A stretch of 64,000 bases of DNA from Hygrophila difformis (Eukaryota; Streptophyta; Magnoliopsida; Lamiales; Acanthaceae): positions 40,894,191 through 40,958,190 of the forward strand of contig JAOANR010000013.1 of the NCBI GenBank assembly GCA_030278955.1, in the 5' to 3' direction. Under the pieces are notes generated by a model. That model saw only the letters and a program-made list of their open reading frames with translations, searched no databases and had not been told where the DNA came from. How positions within the stretch are numbered: position 1 is the first letter of the stretch; the number at the start of each line of letters is the position of its first letter. The position numbers and the translations under genes were made by a program. Below, in pieces: positions 60,761 through 64,000 of this stretch.

Positions 60761-61013
60761 CTTGTAGTGCTTATCATACAATAACAATCTTGCAACTACC
60801 CTTAATTAGGTATGCAATACTAATAATTCCTAACAAAATTGCAATGTGTTTGTGACGGAATATTGCTTCAAATCCATTTTAGATTAACAATAAATTTCTT
60901 ACTAAATTGCAATTACTATACTCTCCTTATATATTGGCATGAATGGATGGCAATTGCATTAAATCTATTTACATGCATAATGCTTTTGCGGCCTGTTATA
61001 TTACAGAAAAAAA

Positions 61014-61016
<3 letters not shown>

Positions 61017-61062
<46 letters not shown>
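61017..61062. repeat. (TA)n microsatellite
   Basis: About 22 TA units in the DEFL5 upstream region. Confidence 0.95.
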
Positions 61063-61063
<1 letters not shown>

Positions 61064-61149
61064 GCATATTTGCGTGTAATAATATAGTAATTGTATAAGC
61101 CAGTTCTTCATCATTTGTTTAAGTTTGCACTTTGAGACAGGATCGGAGG

Positions 61150-61935
61150 ATGGATCCAAGGAGGTTGTCTTGTACTCCCTCCGTTTTTTTTTAACTTCTC
61201 CACTTCTTCACTGCACGCAATCCAATGTACGTTTTTAATCATTAATAACTCAAATTATATACAAGTAAAAATTATAAAAAATTGATATTATAAATCTATG
61301 CGATTAGACGAATCCAACAAGATCTCAATTGACTATGTTTTATCATACACAACTATACTAAAAAGTTGAATCAAAGTTACTTAATGAATAGTTTCAACTA
61401 TTCAAAGGGTAAAGATATTAAAAAACGGAGGGAGTATTATGTTTTTTCTTCTAATTTTCATCATTTCAGGTAATTAAACTAACCTACAATATTGTTACAC
61501 CACTCCATCCTCTTCATTTTCTGGCATTGATTAGATATTTTTTTTAAAAATAAAAAAATAAAATAAAATCTAAAACTAATAATTTGAAATATTAGTGTTG
61601 CATCTAGCTAATTAACCAGAATTCATCCATTTTTTTTTTTTTAAAAAAAAAGCAGAAGTTAAAAATCCATTCAGATCATAACATTTGTTCTTCTCATGTC
61701 CATGACATCTTATATTTTAAAATTGTATTGGAGAGGTGAAATGACATCATCAGTAGAAATATTGGAGGGTAAAAGATGCGTTGCACAAGGTAGGTTTGGG
61801 GGGGTTGTAATAACGATAGATGGTGTTTGCCAAGCATTGTGTGCTATCAGACACAATAAGAACCAAAACCCTGTTGGAAAATGTGTTTCTTTAGGTGGAG
61901 CGTCCTCCTGTCGATGTGAATATGACTGCTCTTGA
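61150..61935 (+). pseudogene. DEFL5: defensin-like peptide gene with a MITE in the signal-peptide exon
   Basis: Same subtype as DEFL1. Exon 1 starts ATG 61150 (MDPRRLSC), is interrupted at 61174 by a 260-bp MITE and resumes at 61437 (core FFLLIFIIS) to donor GT at 61470; intron phase 1; exon 2 61754-61935, 182 nt. Ignoring the MITE and one TA, the lengths (58 + 182 nt) give a continuous 79-aa frame. Exon 2 has seven cysteines, C-x16-C-x3-C-x13-C-x8-C-x-C-x3-C, ending CRCEYDCS: cysteine 2 is missing while its usual partner cysteine 5 remains. Interrupted leader and odd cysteine count point to a dying gene, unless the MITE provides an alternative start or splice. Confidence 0.8.
61175..61434. 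mobile_element. Stowaway-like MITE inside DEFL5 exon 1
   Basis: Ends CTCCCTCCGTTTTTTTTTAA and TTAAAAAACGGAGGGAG, flanked by TA at 61173-61174 and 61435-61436. Interior has CGATTAGACGAATCCAAC, the common core. Closely related to 7879-8123. Confidence 0.95.
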
Positions 61936-62635
61936 AACGAAGTACTATATATATATATATATATACTATATATATACAGCACATATACTTATATTATAAG
62001 AAAGGCATCCAATATAATGTATGGTTGCCATTCTTGAACGTGACAAGAACTTAATAATGCAACTCATTGTTGTAATATCATTTCAATTGAATAATTAGTA
62101 TCCTCCGGTGTCCGAAATTACTTTTATTATTATTATGACAATTTAATTATATAGTAAGAAAGAGCTAGATAAAAATATGATTTTACAGGGAATTTAAACT
62201 TAAACCAAATTAAATTATGGTAAAAATGCATTAATCCTTTATTTTCTTTATTATAAATCAAAGGATTTCTTAGACTTTCATAAGGCATCTAATCCTTTAT
62301 CTTTTTATCCTTATTAATACACTACCATTCATATCCATTTACAAGTTTCCTTTATGCTTTTTGATGCTGTTAAATTATAGTAATACTCTACTTTAGATTA
62401 GGTTTTATGTATTTTCCTTCATCTGCCAAACATTTACAGGTTCAATGCTACCCAAATAATTCATTTTCCATTTCTTGGCTTCGGCGTTGCCAAAAAAAAA
62501 AAAAAAAAATTCATTTTCTTGTGCCTACCAATTTATTATTATTATTAATTCATATTCATCACGTGTGATTATGTTTACCCACGCGTTTAGAGTATATGGT
62601 TACATTTTCTTTGTTGCCATCATTTGAATAATATA
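61936..62635. other. 3' flank of DEFL5 and intergenic sequence
   Basis: (AT)n tract at 61948-61976, otherwise AT-rich. No gene seen. Confidence 0.4.
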
Positions 62636-63117
62636 CTCCATCCGTCCCGCGAAATTTGACACTTTTCTTGTGGGCACGGTAATTTAGGTAGTGGGGTTTA
62701 GTAGTTAAAGTGGTATGAGTGTTTGTATTTAAGATTCTAATAAATTTTGATACTGGTTATTATTTAATTTTCACTTAATGTTATCGTAATGATGTAATTA
62801 GAGAAAAATAATCAATTATGGTATTGTTAGAATCGTCTAATCGTGTAGTTTTAGAATATATATTTTATATAATTTTTATCTGTACCAATTTTGAAATATT
62901 AAAAATTAAAGAAATACAAGGGACTTTGCGTAGAAAAGTAAAATTATATTGGAATTTGTGCATAATAGTAAAAGTGATTACTTTTAATAGGATTTGACAA
63001 TAACTAAAATTCTAATCAAACTTATATTAATTTAATTTATCTAAAAATAGAAAGGTGTCAAACTTTGTGGGACATCCAAAAAAGGAATTAGTGTCAGACT
63101 TCGTGGGATGGAGGGAG
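62636..63117. mobile_element. Stowaway-like MITE, 483-bp family, copy 3
   Basis: Ends CTCCATCCGTCCCGCGAAAT and CTTCGTGGGATGGAGGGAG, flanked by TA at 62634-62635 and 63118-63119. 482 bp; collinear with 9046-9528, including the internally duplicated right end. Confidence 0.95.
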
Positions 63118-63552
63118 TAAGTTTTTTACAAAATACTTATTTAGTAAAAGAAAAAAAAACATTTTTGTCGAATAATATTGCTTCTATAAGCAATAGAGTC
63201 ATAAACAAAATTAAAAATTTTCTTCTTCGTAGCTTATATTGTTATAGTATACCCGAATATTACAAATCATTTTAAAATTATTACTTATAAAAATATAGTA
63301 TATTGTTTTTCGTTTTGCAATATATGCACGTTTAAGATCACTATTATCATAATGAATACTTTTATCTTTAAAGACTTGGCTATGCCAAACCTAATCCCTT
63401 TTTTTTTCATATAAGTAGAAAAATCCATATAGATTAGCTAGGCCTATCTATAAATAATATTGTGTACCATTTTATACGCATGCTTTCAATTTCAAAGTCC
63501 ATATATAATAAAACTCCAATAAGCAGTCAATTTGAAGCTACCAAATTAAAAC
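63118..63552. other. Intergenic, no gene seen
   Basis: AT-rich, nothing recognised. Confidence 0.4.
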
Positions 63553-63771
63553 TAGGGATGGCAATGGGTCGGGTCTGGGTCGGTTCCGCCAAGACCCAAG
63601 ACCCGACCTAGGGCTCGGGTTCGGTTCGGTTCCGGGTTTGACCCGGATCCATTGCCATCCTTAGGGATGGCAACGGGTCGGTTCTGGGTCCATTTTGTAA
63701 GACCCAAGACCCGACCCAAGCTCGGATCTTTCTCGGTTATTGGTTCTGACCCGGACCCATTGCCATCCCTA
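63553..63771. mobile_element. Tandem pair of TAGGGATGGCAA-type hAT-like MITEs
   Basis: Two units of about 109 bp, each with TAGGGATGGCAAxGGGTC at the left and GACCCGGAxCCATTGCCATC at the right, joined near 63661. The pair shares one 8-bp target duplication, ATTAAAAC at 63545-63552 and 63772-63779. Internally rich in GGGTCxGGT and GACCCAAGACCCGAC. A minus-strand frame across them is not a gene. Confidence 0.85.
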
Positions 63772-63779
63772 ATTAAAAC

Positions 63780-63831
63780 CATTTCAGCTACCGAGTTAAA
63801 AACTTTTCATTCCCTTGGAATATAACCAAAA

Positions 63832-63862
<31 letters not shown>

Positions 63863-64000
63863 GAAAGAAACACGCCCACTTCGAACTTTAATTAGAACAC
63901 GTGCATAATATATATACAGACATGCGAAACGACAGTGGCCACAGCAAAAACATCCATTCAAAAAAACCAGTCAACAGGAAGATTCCTCACTCCAACTTGA
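63780..64000. other. Window end, no gene seen
   Basis: A-rich run near 63829-63870, otherwise nothing recognised. Confidence 0.4.

Larger units (their letters stand above)
53049..60769 (+). mobile_element. Full-length CACTA (En/Spm-type) DNA transposon
   Basis: 7721 bp with termini CACTACAAGAAAAA and TTTTTCTTGTAGTG and the expected 3-bp target duplication, CTT at 53046-53048 and 60770-60772. Subterminal arrays of ACCGACCGCA/TGCGGTCGGT at both ends. Carries a TNP2-type transposase gene and a second Transposase_24-like gene, both damaged. Inserted about 380 bp upstream of DEFL5. Confidence 0.97.

Noticed and set aside
63552..63782. Minus-strand 76-aa repeated frame (GNGSGS-type)
   Set aside because: Generated by the tandem TAGGGATGGCAA MITE pair.

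Overview
This is a nuclear segment of a plant genome, most likely a eudicot: AT-rich and intron-rich, with very plant-like families (SCPL serine carboxypeptidase, SCD2-type coiled-coil protein, small cysteine-rich defensin-like peptides) and a dense layer of plant transposons. Species cannot be named from the sequence. Exon models were built by hand from splice signals, frame continuity and remembered family sequences; no database search was possible.

Layout. 27-2432 (minus): complete 10-exon serine carboxypeptidase-like gene of the SCPL45 type. 2.4-11.3 kb: gene-poor, with several MITEs (one nested in another), a hAT-like element and a degenerate minisatellite. 11314-17834 (minus): complete 17-exon SCD2-like coiled-coil gene, with a MITE in an intron. 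18.4-19.1 kb: hAT-type non-autonomous element. 20.0-61.9 kb: a dispersed array of five plus-strand defensin-like (DEFL) genes at 20075, 29676, 47406, 51569 and 61150. Each has a signal-peptide exon, one intron and one cysteine-rich exon, and precursors are about 74-79 aa. The space between them is filled by three L1-type LINEs (21175-26851 minus; 30451-36160 plus; 36767-45098 plus), a full-length CACTA element (53049-60769), three SINEs, hAT pieces and many Stowaway-like (CTCCCTCC-ended) MITEs. 61.9-64 kb: MITEs only.

Main result. The DEFL array is an unannotated small-peptide cluster whose members have been hit repeatedly by transposons. DEFL3 carries a 528-bp hAT element in its mature-peptide exon (8-bp target duplication). 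DEFL5 carries a 260-bp MITE in its signal-peptide exon (TA duplication). DEFL2 has a nearly intact LINE 67 bp after its stop codon (16-bp duplication). In both broken genes the original frame is exactly regained when the insert and one target copy are ignored. Two subtypes are visible: phase-1 intron (DEFL1, DEFL5, at the ends of the array) and phase-0 intron (DEFL2-4, inside). DEFL1 keeps the spacing of DEFL4 but lacks exactly the second and fifth cysteines, which pair with each other in the canonical defensin fold.

The two housekeeping-type genes each appear to use one GC-AG intron. The LINE and CACTA coding regions are transposon genes, not host genes, and most carry stops or frameshifts.
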